64,000 nucleotides of DNA from Pohlia nutans (lineage: Eukaryota; Streptophyta; Bryopsida; Bryales; Mniaceae): positions 7,291,650-7,355,649 of the forward strand of contig CM040104.1 of the NCBI GenBank assembly GCA_022496805.1, written 5' to 3'. Of the stretch, positions 22,180 to 31,847 are shown in pieces. Numbering within the stretch: the first letter of the stretch is position 1; each line of letters starts with the position of its first letter. Both the position numbers and the translations under genes were made by a program. The notes under the pieces were generated by a model that was not told the origin of the DNA, did no database searches, and worked only from the letters and a program-made list of their open reading frames with translations.

Positions 22180-22439
22180 ACATTACATATAGTTCGTCAG
22201 TTACAATCTCGTGGCCATGTGTACTGGACGTATTAGTGGCACTTTGATGGGCCATTCAGTCGAATGACTTTCATGACAATACCTCTTATTCATGTAACTC
22301 ATTTTTGTAATGTAAATGACTATTTCACCATCTCCCTTCGTCGATAACTCTTTTTCTTCTTCTTTCTTCGGTCTATGTGTGTTATTTGTATTGTTATATT
22401 ACTTAGTTTGTCCATACATTTTCACTCATGCAATTATGA

Positions 22440-22568
22440 GATGACTGTTGTTCTTCCGGAACAGCACTATATCGGGAGATCTCCGGATCCAAACATTCAA
22501 ATCATACATTATTCATTACATTACTTTGTCCATACATTTTCACTCATGCAATTATAAGATGACATTTG
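22440..22568. repeat. ~115-bp tandem unit with palindrome at the inner edge of the left arm
   Basis: The unit runs from TTGTCCATACATTTTCACTC through TTCTTCCGGAACAGCAC, a palindrome-like TATCGGGAGATCTCCGGAT (near 22470) and CAAACATTCAAATCATACATT. A second copy begins at about 22520 and is cut by the arm boundary. The right arm carries a further complete copy (44462-44651). Confidence 0.75.
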
Positions 22569-23402
22569 AAACTGTCAACACAGTAACTCATTTGAACCAT
22601 CTTTCCATTCCTCCACAGCATAGGATAATCTTCCAAATTTCGGGAACCCATTCTCGAAGACAGTTCTTCAAACCTGCAAAAACATGAGAAACCACCATGA
22701 GGAGATTTGAGATATATAGGATAGATATTCAGGCGAGCAGTTCAAAGTGACAACTAATAATATGGAAGAGCCCGCCAGCAGTTCAAAGTGACAACTAATG
22801 ATATGGAAGAGGCCGCCGCCAGTCATTTATTACCTGGCAGTTTTGTCAGGGTAGACGGATGGCCCCAATGTGAGGTAGGTGTGGGAGGATGAGCGGATTG
22901 ATGAAGAATGAAGGCTCACTGTTCAGTGAGTCCCGACCATGAATAAAAGAGGGAGTGCTGGGTCAAACAAATCATTTGTGAACTGCTCTTGCTAGAAACG
23001 CATACACCTCCGCTTGCTTTGGAGAGTTGTAGTGATGGAATCAATAGTGAGGTTTAGAATGCTAGCTGAAGTTTATGATGATTCGATGTGAAAATGCTTG
23101 TCAGAGTGCAGGAGTTTCAAGGATGCCATTTTCTATCTGTCGCTAAAGGTAATGATTTATCGCAGATTTTGACTTATGCATAGGTGTAAAATGGAATCGA
23201 GTTTAGATTGTCTTTGTGTTTGAGATTGATAACAGTCCAGTGTAAGATCTTTGGTGTAGTTTCGTTGATGCCATTTGATGCCCCATTTTTGTGGGTTGAT
23301 CTTTGAGACCAGTGAACTGATTGTGGGACATAGGAATTTCATGTTTAAGTCAAACGATAGGACAAATGCAACGTAAGGACCGCGATAGAGAGAGATAGGG
23401 TC
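22569..23402. other. Start of the unique spacer, no gene recognised
   Basis: Contains one short direct repeat (GCAGTTCAAAGTGACAACTAAT twice, 22738-22800). Otherwise no recognisable feature. Confidence 0.4.
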
Positions 23403-23857
23403 AGAAGGTGCAAAACAAGAAACGAAAGAAACCGAGGGTCGTATTCTCATCTAGGAAGGCGATCGAGGCAAGTCGAATGAGGCAAACAAAGACAAGGTCA
23501 AAAGTAGCTGAAGTTGATTCTTCTGTTCCAAAGGCTATAAATTTTGGTGAAGACGAAGTTGTGTGTCCGGCAAGCGTTAGCAGATGTGAAAATTCGAATG
23601 ATTGCACTAGAGGTGGCGAACCATCAATCGAAACATTGATTTGCGAAGTAGACGGAGACACTAGGGTAAGTGACAGTCACAATCAAATTTATTCCACTTC
23701 CAGAATATTGATGCAGTGATTTTAGGTTTTACAAAATTATAAATAATCTATAATATTTACATTGCATATGAAAACTTATATGTAGGAGATGTTGAGAGAT
23801 GATTCTATCCATGAGCACGTGGCCAGATTTCATCACGTCTCGCGCATCCGCACTTAA
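23403..23857 (+). CDS. Hypothetical gene, two exons seen
   Basis: An exon to 23665 encodes a basic N-terminus (NKKRKKPRVVFSSRKAIEAS, a plausible nuclear-localisation signal) and an acidic/Ser-rich remainder, and ends at a strong donor AGG|GTAAGT. The next acceptor TATGTAG (ends 23785) continues in phase 0 with EMLRDDSIHEHVARFHHVSR to TAA at 23855-23857. The 5' end is not defined. I do not recognise the family. The stop lies directly against the 21-bp tandem repeat. Confidence 0.45.
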
Positions 23858-23859
23858 GA

Positions 23860-24110
23860 ACCAGAGCTCGTAATGTCAATACCAGAACTCGTAATGTCAA
23901 TACCAGAACTCGTAATGTCAAAACTTGAGCTCGTAATGTCAAAACCAGAGCTCGTAATGTCAAAACCAGAGCTCGTAATGTCAAAACCAGAGCTCGTAAT
24001 GTCCATAACCAGAGCTCGTGGCGTCAAAACTGGAGCTTGAAATACAACAACCAGAACTCAAGATATCTAAACTAGAGCTCGTAATGTCGTAAGCATAGCT
24101 CGTGAGGTCA
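23860..24110. repeat. 21-bp tandem repeat (CCAGAGCTCGTAATGTCAAAA), about 11 units
   Basis: Units differ at a few bases and shorten toward 24110. No coding role is evident. Confidence 0.85.
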
Positions 24111-25518
24111 CGATTCACTGCGAAAAATGTGCATGAGCTGCCGCTATCAACCGAATGCGCCTTGTTAGGAGAGATGACCCCTGCCCACGCCGCCCCTATC
24201 TGGCTGCGATTCTCTCTTGGAATTTGATTGGCCGGGTTGATTCTCGAAGATGCCGTGGTAGCTCCTCCTTATAAAGAACTACTCGGTAATCACTACCGGA
24301 AGGTAGATCTGCTACCGAAAGAAAGAATGAGTATACAGTCTAAGGTAACACCACTGTTGGTAACTTAGAAAGCACAGGTCAGGAATTCTACGAAAGAATC
24401 AGGTAGTGAAGAACATAAACACATAACTGATCGGTAGACATGAAGGAGAAAGAATTTTGACAAGACAGATGAGTATCTTGGGAAATGAGTCGTGCCAATG
24501 GGTTTGGCTCTATTGCTTTTATATCAGTACAACCAGATGTGACAGTTAGGTCAGATCCGTAAAAAAGTATTTCCTAGATCTACCTGCTGGGGTAACTTGG
24601 AAAATTACCGGGGTAAAAACTCAGACCGGTAGGCCTACCGGTAGCTCCTAATTTACGGTTAACATGCCGGCCACTTGACTGAACCTCGCGCCGCAGCCAC
24701 AGTACGTATGCTTGTGAACTCAAGCTCCTCCGCAGTGGTCCCAAACTTGTTTGCTTGTAAGTCCAATGCTATTGTAAGCTATGGAATTCTCTAATCTTGC
24801 GTCAGTGATCTCGTTACGCAAGATTCGTGAATCACGTGGTAGTGTTCTCGTTATGCTTAGTGTGGATTGATGTCGAGCGAGTGTGGATTGATGTCGAGCT
24901 AGTGATCAGTGTCGATTACTGTCGAGCAAGTGTGTGTGATTGTGCCAGAATGTGCGTGCGTGCCAGAATGATCAATGTGCGTGCCAGTGATCAGTGTGCG
25001 ATCAGTGATCAGTGTGCGTGCCAGAATGATGAGAGTGTGGCGTGGCGCGTGTGTGCGTGGAACCTGATCAGCGTGTAGGCTGGAACCCAGAGATTGTGTA
25101 GGCTCGCAAATTCAGTGAGTGCGTGGTCTCGAGTACTAAGAGTTTGGTCGTGCGAGTTGTGCGAATGTGTAGGCTGTTGTCGCGCTCTTGTCAAGACTAT
25201 TTCCTCGACAGATGAGAGAGTGTACTGGAATCCCAAGTAGCGCTCAATGTTGAATTTTGCTCGCAAGCTGTTGTGTAGTTACAAGCTTTTGTGTGCGCTC
25301 ACAAGCTGAAGGCGTAATTGCTCAAGCTGACAAGTGTGATCACAATGCTACTGTGTATGCTCGCAATGCTAGAAATTCTCCTAATGAGATAGTCATGCTG
25401 GAATGCTCGTAATGCTAGTGATGGTCAAAATGCTCGTGCTGCTCGCAATGCTCGTCAATGCTTTAAAATCCCCATACTTACAGCTTCTCCATACGTGCAG
25501 AGAGATTGCGTGGCAACA
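24111..25518. other. Intergenic DNA upstream of G2, low-complexity patches
   Basis: 24250-24660 is rich in TACCGG/GGTAAC words and contains the perfect 18-bp palindrome ACCGGTAGGCCTACCGGT at 24625-24642. 24830-25060 is a GTGCGTGCCAGAATGATCAG-type repeat, and 25270-25460 a GCTCGCAATGCT-type repeat. No gene is supported. Confidence 0.5.
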
Positions 25519-25650
25519 ATGGTGAGTGGCAGTGGAGCACCAATTTCAAGCGTCATTGAAGGACCACCAGTCGCCTCAATGCGCGAGTCAAATGCCAGCG
25601 GCGGAAGAGCTACGCGAGGCAGCCTTCGCTACGCGTCGCCAAATGCCTCT
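25519..25650 (+). pseudogene. G2 exon 1
   Basis: ATG 25519 opens MVSGSGAPISSVIEGPPVAS and runs 44 codons to a consensus donor TCT|GTAAGT in phase 0. The arrangement (short Ser/Ala-rich first exon, strong donor, long repeat-filled intron) resembles exon 1 of G1. I link it to the exons at 31848 onward because the next phase-0 exon lies just beyond copia A; this link is inferred. Confidence 0.45.
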
Positions 25651-25689
25651 GTAAGTCTCTAATCCCATCTCAAATGATTCAAAGTTTAT

Positions 25690-26061
25690 TTAAGTTGGCG
25701 CCTTGGCAAAGAATGGCGCGCAACGCCAAACAAATTTGCGTGGCGCGCCAAAATGAGCCACGGCGCCAAATGGCGTGCCACGCCAAGTTTTTTGGCGTTG
25801 GCGCGCCAACGTGAAATTCTTTTGGCGTGGCGCCGTGGCGCATTCTGGCGCGCCATGCCAATTTTTTTGGCGTTGGCGCACCACCCCGGGGGGGGGGGGG
25901 CGTCGCCGGTGACGCCCCCCCCCCCCCCCCCCCCCCCCCCCCGGGGGTGGCGTGGCGCTATGGATGAAAATGGCGCGCCACGCCAAATCTTTTGGCGTTT
26001 GCGGGCCACCCCAGGGGGGGGGCGTCGCCGGCAACGCCCCCCCCCGGGGTGGCGCGCCAAC
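25690..26061. repeat. GGCGCGCCA-rich repeat with two long G/C-tract inverted repeats
   Basis: Dozens of TGGCGCGCCA, TGGCGTGGCG and TTTTTTTGGCGT words, the first being palindromic. At about 25882-25955 a CCACCCC + G-run is followed by GCGTCGCCGGTGACGC and a C-run + GGGGGTGG, so the block is self-complementary. A shorter copy lies at about 26007-26053. The repeat continues at 31728-31830 on the far side of copia A, so the element inserted into it. Run lengths may be unreliable. Confidence 0.8.
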
Positions 26062-26379
26062 TGTTGAAGTAGGATGATTGCGTGGGCTGAAGTTGCTCAT
26101 AGCCATGCGCATTAGCTAGAGTAGATGATGCGAATGAGCTAGACTAGCAACTAGAGAAGTGGTACTAGTTAGAGATAATGAGAATTGGGTCTCCCAAGTG
26201 ATATGGGCTGATCCTAGTGTACTAGGAGTGGAGTATGGGCTGATGTCCCATATGGTTTGCCAAGGGGACTCCCTTGGGTGTACTACTTAAGAGGGGCAGC
26301 CCATGAGTAAAGATCATCTCTTTCCTATGCATTCCAAGTGTTTGTGTGAGGCTTTGGCATTCTAATCTAACCTTCAATA
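26062..26379 (+). repeat. Copia A 5' LTR
   Basis: 318 bp, TGTTGAAG...CTTCAATA; the promoter and polyadenylation signals of the element are expected here. Preceded by target duplication CCAAC. Confidence 0.93.
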
Positions 26380-26393
26380 GGTTATGGGCCCAC
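26380..26393 (+). promoter_or_regulatory. Copia A primer-binding site (half-tRNA iMet type)
   Basis: GGTTATGGGCCCAC abuts the LTR. It is complementary to the anticodon stem-loop of plant initiator tRNA-Met (GTGGGCCCATAACC), not to the 3' end used by most plant copia elements. Same site in B (33295-33308) and C (38706-38719). Confidence 0.85.
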
Positions 26394-27351
26394 TCATGTG
26401 TTTTGCGTGAGTCAAAGATTAGATTGCTCATTGTGTGGAGGTCGTGCTTTGGAGCGCTGATTTTGGAGTATTGGAGCGCTCATTTGGAACTTTGGAGGGC
26501 TGAATTCGAGCTTTGGTGGGCTGATTTCGACATTGGGAGGTATTACAATCTTCCTACCTTTGATCTACGTGTTGGAGGGCTGAATTCGCACTTTGGAGCT
26601 ATCATTTGTTGATTTGGAGCTTTTGGAGCACTTTGGAGCACCTTTGGAGTTTATACACGTCTACAAGGGCTGAATTGGAGCTTTGGAGCTTATTGGTGCT
26701 TGTTGGAGTATATTGGAGCTTATTGGAGCTTATTGGAGCTTATTGTAGCTCATTGGAGCTTATTGGCTCAATTTGTGCTCAATTTGTGCACTTGTGTTGT
26801 TGCAAGGCACTTTTATGCTTTGAGGCTCTTGGGGTGAGTCTACAATCTGATTTTGGTATTGCAATTCTTGCACAAGGGTTTGGAATGTGAGTTATGCCCT
26901 TGGAGTGCTCAAAATTAGAGTTTGGGTTAGTGAATGCACAACGGGGCTGATTTGATGAATTTCAATGCAATTAGGACTTGAAGGGGCTGAATTTGCATTG
27001 ATTTAGAGTCCTTGGAAGGCACAAGGGTGTCCATAGGGTGCGTTACGTGTTGTGAAGCACAAGGGTGCTGATTTGAGTGGATTTGAGCCAACGAGTGCGC
27101 AATTCTCCTAGTTAGGGTGTTGTGGTATGATCTTGTGCAAATTCACTAAGAACCATCACGATTGACTGTTGTGAGGTTGATGTGTAGCACAAAGGTGCTG
27201 ATTTAGTGTTTGGAATTAGTTTGGAGGCATTAGAAGCACGTACGTGTGCAATTTGCTTCACAAATCACAAAATTGTCAAAAATCATAAAAACAATTTTTC
27301 TTAGCTTTCTAGGGGCTGAATTTTGTGAGCGTACGTCCTTCAATCAAGGAT
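26394..27351 (+). other. Copia A untranslated leader
   Basis: About 960 bp rich in TTGGAGCTTATTGGAGC and GGGCTGA words; no coding function seen. The equivalent in C is 38720-39673; B has its own diverged version (33309-34114). Confidence 0.6.
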
Positions 27352-30300
27352 ATGGCTACATTTGAGGGTGAAGGTGCTAAGGTTGTAGACAAGTTCGATG
27401 GCGTCAACTTCCACTTGTGGAAATTCAAGATGGAAATGGTCATGGCCGAAAAAGAATTGTGGGAGATAGTTGAGGGTAGTGAGGAACCGCCTTCGTCCGA
27501 CGCCGAGGCTAGGGTACGAACTGCGTACACTCGGCGAGAGAAAAAGGCCTTTGCGATTTTGGCTCTTAATCTTTCTGATTCCCAGCTTTCTCATATTCGG
27601 TCGTGCAAGACTCCCGCCGAGGCATGGGCCAAGCTTTGCAATATTCATGAGGCAAAGAGCTTGGTCAATATCTTGTTTTTGAGGCGCAAGTTTTTCACCA
27701 TCAAGATGGAAGAAAACGACGACATGTTGGCGCACATCAACAAAGTCAAGGCTCTTGCGGATCAGCTCAACGGCGCAGACGTCAACATTACCGACGGTGA
27801 TATCGTTATGACGCTCCTCGAGAGTTTGCCGCCGTCGTACGAGTATCTTATCGTTGCTATGGAGAGTAGGCCCATTAGCGAGCTCACTCTTGATTATGTG
27901 ACATCACGGTTGTTGCATGAACTCTCGCGGCGCAAAGAGAACGAGACTCGTGGCGATAGCGCGGCGCTTATGGCGAAGCAATCCAAGAGCGGTGCCAGTG
28001 GGAGCTCTACAGACAAGGTATGCTACTATTGCGGTAAGAAGGGCCACTTGGCAAAATTTTGCTACAAACGCAAGAGAGAGGAAAGTGCCAACAATACAAA
28101 GGTCAACGATGCAGGTGATGAGTACGCATTTATGACTAGCGTCTCTTCTTGTAGTGATGACGGGGACGAGTATGCAATGATGGCAAGTGACGTGTCATGC
28201 AATGGTAGTGTGATCGATTGGATTGTTGATTCGGGAGCCTCGAGTCACATGGCGCCCATTAGGACTTGTTTCCAATCATATCACGTCATATCTCCAAAGA
28301 ATGTCATTTTGGGTGATGATACGGTTCTTCAAGCCGTGGGTAAAGGATCCATCGTCGTAGACACCGAGGTGAAGGGTCGTGTGAAGACAATTACCATCCA
28401 TGATGTCCTCCACGTTCCCAAGTTGAAGGCAAATCTTTTATCGGTGCGACATTTGGTGATGAAGCATTTGCGAGTGGAATTTAGCGACCAAGGGTGTTTT
28501 GTGTTGTCTCCAAGTCGTGAGGAGGTGGCCATTATACACGAAGTCAACGGCTTGTACCAAATCAAGTTTTCCAAGATGCACGCGGCGGAATCCGCAACGT
28601 TGGTGCAATCGAGTTCAAACGAAGACAAGTTGGCGTTGTGGCATCGTCGTCTCGGGCATTTGAATGTCAAGAGTGTGAAAGCACTCCGTGGAATGGTAAG
28701 TGGCATGGATCTTGCACAATCACACGTCGCACCTAGTTCATTCACATGTGAGGGTTGTATTGAAGGCAAACAACAACGCTCACCGTTTCCAGTTGATGGG
28801 GCAACTCGTGCAACCAAGGTTCTTGAGATTGTGCATTCCGACGTGTGTGGTCCAATGAAGACCACGTCTATGGGGGGTTGCAAGTATTTTGTGACGTTCA
28901 TTGATGATTTTTCGAGGAAGATATGGTTGTATCCGATCAAAGCAAAGAGTGAGTGTTTTGAGAAGTTCAAAGAGTTCAAGGCGTTGGTTGAGAAGCAATC
29001 CGAGCACAAGATCAAGGTGTTTCGATCGGATAATGGCGGCGAGTTCATGTCCAACCAATTTGGAGAGTTATTGAAGAAAGAAGGCATTGCTAGACAAACC
29101 ACAACGCCATATACACCACAACAAAACGGAGTTGCAGAGCGTGCAAATCGAACAATTGTGGAAATGGCAAGGAGTATGTTGCATGCACAAAATTTGGGTT
29201 TGGACCTTTGGGCGGAAGCGGTGGTGACTGCAGTGTACACACGCAACCGATGCCCGACGAGTGCGGTTCAAAACATGACACCAGAGCAAGCGTGGAGTGG
29301 GAGGCCTCCCCGCGTGGAGCACATGCGCACATTTGGATGCATCGCATTTGCAAAGGTACCCGATTCTCAAAGAACCAAACTTGAGGCCAAGGCAACAAAA
29401 TGTGTGTTTCTTGGATATTGTGAAGGTACCAAGGCGTACAGGCTCATGTCGCTCGAGACCAAGAAGATCATTCGAGCTCGTGATGTGACATTTTGCGAGA
29501 ATTCCAAGGTTGAAAACAATTTGGACGATGGTCCAAGTGGGAGAAGTGGCGATAAACCGGCGATTGTGGACCAATCTTCCAAATCTCCCGTTATTGATAT
29601 TGTTGATGAAGACGAAGATGACGAAGATGGTGGTGATGAGGAACATATTGAGGAGCGACCTTTGAAGACGAAGAATGGCGAGAAAAAGGCACAAGCAACG
29701 GCGGTTGAAGACAATGCATCCTCGAGCGATCGTCGTTATCCAGAGAGAAATCGTAGACCACTTGGCGAGTGGTGGAAGAATCATATTCTCCCTCAAGGTG
29801 AGGAGGAGCATGCAAACGTTGCACTTTTAGATGCTCCATTGACGATTCGTGAAGCGTTGAGTTGTGATGATGCAAACAAGTGGGAGCAAGCCATGCAAGA
29901 GGAGTACAAATCGTTGATGGACAATGGCACTTGGGAATTGACTCCCCTCCCCAAGAATCGCAACGCTATCGGTTGTAAGTGGGTATTTCGTGCAAAGAGA
30001 GATGCAACGGGTGATGTGGTTCGTTATAAGGCAAGATTGGTGGCAAAGGGCTTTTCACAAATCGAAGGTGTTGATTTTCATGAGACCTTTGCACCGGTGG
30101 CGAAATTCACCACTATTCGATGCATTTTGGCCATCGGGGCTGCCATGGATTTGGAAATGCATCAAATGGATGTGAAGACGGCGTTCTTGAACGGCGAGTT
30201 GGACGAGGACATCTACATGGTACAACCCGAAGGATTTGTGCAACGAGGTAATGAGAACCTTGTTTGCAAGTTGAACAAGTCATTGTATGGGTTGAAGCAA

Positions 30301-31425
30301 TCTCCACGCGCATGGTATCAAAAGATTGACACGTTTCTTGTTCATATCGGGTTCACAAGGAGCATCGCTGATCACAGCTTGTATTTCATGCAAAAGGGGC
30401 AACATGTGGTCATCGTGATCATATATGTGGATGATTTGATCATCCTTGCAAGTTGTATGAGCTCTTTGAAGGCATTGAAGGCAATGCTTGAGAACGAGTA
30501 TGAGATGAGTGATCTCGGTGAGTTGCACTTTTGTTTAGGAGTTGAGTTTGTGCGAGATAGAGCAACACGCACCATAACAATGAATCAAAGCAAGTATGTT
30601 ATGGATGTTCTCAAACGCTTTGGCATGGAGGATTGCAAACCGGTTGGCACTCCATTGGATGTGAATTCCAAACTCGTGAAACTCACCGATGAGGAGTATG
30701 CATTAGAGGCTCAATCTATGGTGGATGTGCCATACAAGCAAGCTGTAGGGTCATTGATGTATGCTATGATTGCAACAAGGCCAGACCTTGCGTATCCAAT
30801 CAGCGTTGTCAGTCAACACATGGCAAGACCGGGTTCAAGTCATTGGGTTGCGGTCAAGAGGATCATGCGGTACTTGAAAGGCACAAGTGATGTGAGGTTG
30901 TGTCTTGGAGGTGACAACATTGTGTTGAGTGGGTATTGTGATGCGGATTATGCGGGTGATACCAATGATCGTAGATCCACCACGGGGTACATGTTCAAAG
31001 TTGGATCGGGGGCCGTTTCATGGAATAGCAAGCGCCAACAAACCACGGCCACGTCAACGGTTGAGGCGGAGTACATGGCGACGAGCCACGGTACGAAGGA
31101 GGCCATTTGGTTGAGGCAACTAATGGCGGATGTGAGATGCACTCAAGAGGAGGCTACAACAATCATGTGTGACAACCAAGGGAGTATGTCATTGGCGAAG
31201 AATCCAACGCATCACTCACGTACAAAGCACATTGATGTGCAATATCACTTCATTCGAGAGAAGTTAGAGATGAAGGTGATAGAGTTGAAGTATTGTCCAA
31301 CGGAGCACATGGTGGCGGACGTGCTGACAAAGGCTCTTGCGAGAGATCGACATCAAAGACTAGTGGTGGCATTTGGGCTCCAAGGCTTTGGCTATTCGCA
31401 AAGTGGGAGTGTTGAAGTAGGATGA
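27352..31425 (+). CDS. Copia A Gag-Pol polyprotein
   Basis: 1,357 codons from ATG 27352 (MATFEGEGAKVVDKFDGVNF); the upstream GTG gives a longer frame but is not preferred, because copies B and C also start at MA(S)FEGEG. Order: Gag (FDGVNFHLWKFKMEMVMAEK, about residue 15); CCHC zinc knuckle CYYCGKKGHLAKFC (about 233); aspartic protease DWIVDSGASSHM (about 290); GAG-pre-integrase LWHRRLGHLNVKS; integrase with HSDVCGP, FRSDNGGEF and NGVAERANR (D,D,E all present); reverse transcriptase with YVDDLII (about 1025); RNase H with CDADYAG, VEAEYMA and CDNQGS. Typical copia length and order, no envelope gene. The stop lies 16 bp inside the 3' LTR. All catalytic motifs I can see are intact. Confidence 0.95.
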   Translation: MATFEGEGAKVVDKFDGVNFHLWKFKMEMVMAEKELWEIVEGSEEPPSSDAEARVRTAYTRREKKAFAILALNLSDSQLSHIRSCKTPAEAWAKLCNIHEAKSLVNILFLRRKFFTIKMEENDDMLAHINKVKALADQLNGADVNITDGDIVMTLLESLPPSYEYLIVAMESRPISELTLDYVTSRLLHELSRRKENETRGDSAALMAKQSKSGASGSSTDKVCYYCGKKGHLAKFCYKRKREESANNTKVNDAGDEYAFMTSVSSCSDDGDEYAMMASDVSCNGSVIDWIVDSGASSHMAPIRTCFQSYHVISPKNVILGDDTVLQAVGKGSIVVDTEVKGRVKTITIHDVLHVPKLKANLLSVRHLVMKHLRVEFSDQGCFVLSPSREEVAIIHEVNGLYQIKFSKMHAAESATLVQSSSNEDKLALWHRRLGHLNVKSVKALRGMVSGMDLAQSHVAPSSFTCEGCIEGKQQRSPFPVDGATRATKVLEIVHSDVCGPMKTTSMGGCKYFVTFIDDFSRKIWLYPIKAKSECFEKFKEFKALVEKQSEHKIKVFRSDNGGEFMSNQFGELLKKEGIARQTTTPYTPQQNGVAERANRTIVEMARSMLHAQNLGLDLWAEAVVTAVYTRNRCPTSAVQNMTPEQAWSGRPPRVEHMRTFGCIAFAKVPDSQRTKLEAKATKCVFLGYCEGTKAYRLMSLETKKIIRARDVTFCENSKVENNLDDGPSGRSGDKPAIVDQSSKSPVIDIVDEDEDDEDGGDEEHIEERPLKTKNGEKKAQATAVEDNASSSDRRYPERNRRPLGEWWKNHILPQGEEEHANVALLDAPLTIREALSCDDANKWEQAMQEEYKSLMDNGTWELTPLPKNRNAIGCKWVFRAKRDATGDVVRYKARLVAKGFSQIEGVDFHETFAPVAKFTTIRCILAIGAAMDLEMHQMDVKTAFLNGELDEDIYMVQPEGFVQRGNENLVCKLNKSLYGLKQSPRAWYQKIDTFLVHIGFTRSIADHSLYFMQKGQHVVIVIIYVDDLIILASCMSSLKALKAMLENEYEMSDLGELHFCLGVEFVRDRATRTITMNQSKYVMDVLKRFGMEDCKPVGTPLDVNSKLVKLTDEEYALEAQSMVDVPYKQAVGSLMYAMIATRPDLAYPISVVSQHMARPGSSHWVAVKRIMRYLKGTSDVRLCLGGDNIVLSGYCDADYAGDTNDRRSTTGYMFKVGSGAVSWNSKRQQTTATSTVEAEYMATSHGTKEAIWLRQLMADVRCTQEEATTIMCDNQGSMSLAKNPTHHSRTKHIDVQYHFIREKLEMKVIELKYCPTEHMVADVLTKALARDRHQRLVVAFGLQGFGYSQSGSVEVG

Positions 31426-31727
31426 TTGCGTGGGCTGAAGTTGCTCATAGCCATGCGCATTAGCTAGAGTAGATGATGCGAATGAGCTAGACTAGCAACT
31501 AGAGAAGTGGTACTAGTTAGAGATAATGAGAATTGGGTCTCCCAAGTGATATGGGCTGATCCTAGTGTACTAGGAGTGGAGTATGGGCTGATGTCCCATA
31601 TGGTTTGCCAAGGGGACTCCCTTGGGTGTACTACTTAAGAGGGGCAGCCCATGAGTAAAGATCATCTCTTTCCTATGCATTCCAAGTGTTTGTGTGAGGC
31701 TTTGGCATTCTAATCTAACCTTCAATA
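31410..31727 (+). repeat. Copia A 3' LTR
   Basis: 318 bp, matching the 5' LTR throughout as far as I can read; preceded by the polypurine tract and followed by CCAAC. Confidence 0.93.
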
Positions 31728-31847
31728 CCAACGCCAAAAAAATTGGCATGGCGCGCCATTTGGCGCCACGGCTCCACACCTTTGCGCATAACGGCATGGC
31801 GCCATGACGCAGAATGACGCGCCACTTCATATTGTTTTCTTAACGAG
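31728..31847. repeat. Continuation of the GGCGCGCCA repeat (G2 intron 1)
   Basis: CCAACGCCAAAAAAATTGGC, TGGCGCGCCATTTGGCGCC and related words; same repeat as 25690-26061, split by copia A. Confidence 0.7.

Larger units (their letters stand above)
11160..22568. repeat. Left arm of giant inverted repeat
   Basis: Every landmark in this stretch recurs in reverse complement at 67099 minus its coordinate, to 44531-55939. I noticed only a handful of single-base differences (near 11187, 12870, 17116, 17542 and 18828), so identity is above 99.9% by eye. Toward the outside the homology runs about 360 bp into the satellite and then the monomers stop matching. Toward the inside it stops at 22568 within a ~115-bp tandem unit. 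The spacer between the arms is 21,962 bp. Confidence 0.93.
26062..31727 (+). mobile_element. Copia A: complete Ty1/copia LTR retrotransposon
   Basis: LTRs of 318 bp at 26062-26379 and 31410-31727 appear identical by eye. They begin TGTTGAAG and end CTTCAATA. A perfect 5-bp target duplication CCAAC lies at 26057-26061 and 31728-31732. The primer-binding site is 26380-26393, the polypurine tract CAAAGTGGGAG is at 31399-31409, and one uninterrupted polyprotein lies between. Identical LTRs and an intact frame indicate a recent insertion. Confidence 0.95.

Noticed and set aside
28329..29875. Long minus-strand frames opposite the copia polyproteins (up to ~300 codons)
   Set aside because: Antisense shadows of the Gag-Pol frame; the same shadows appear in all three elements.
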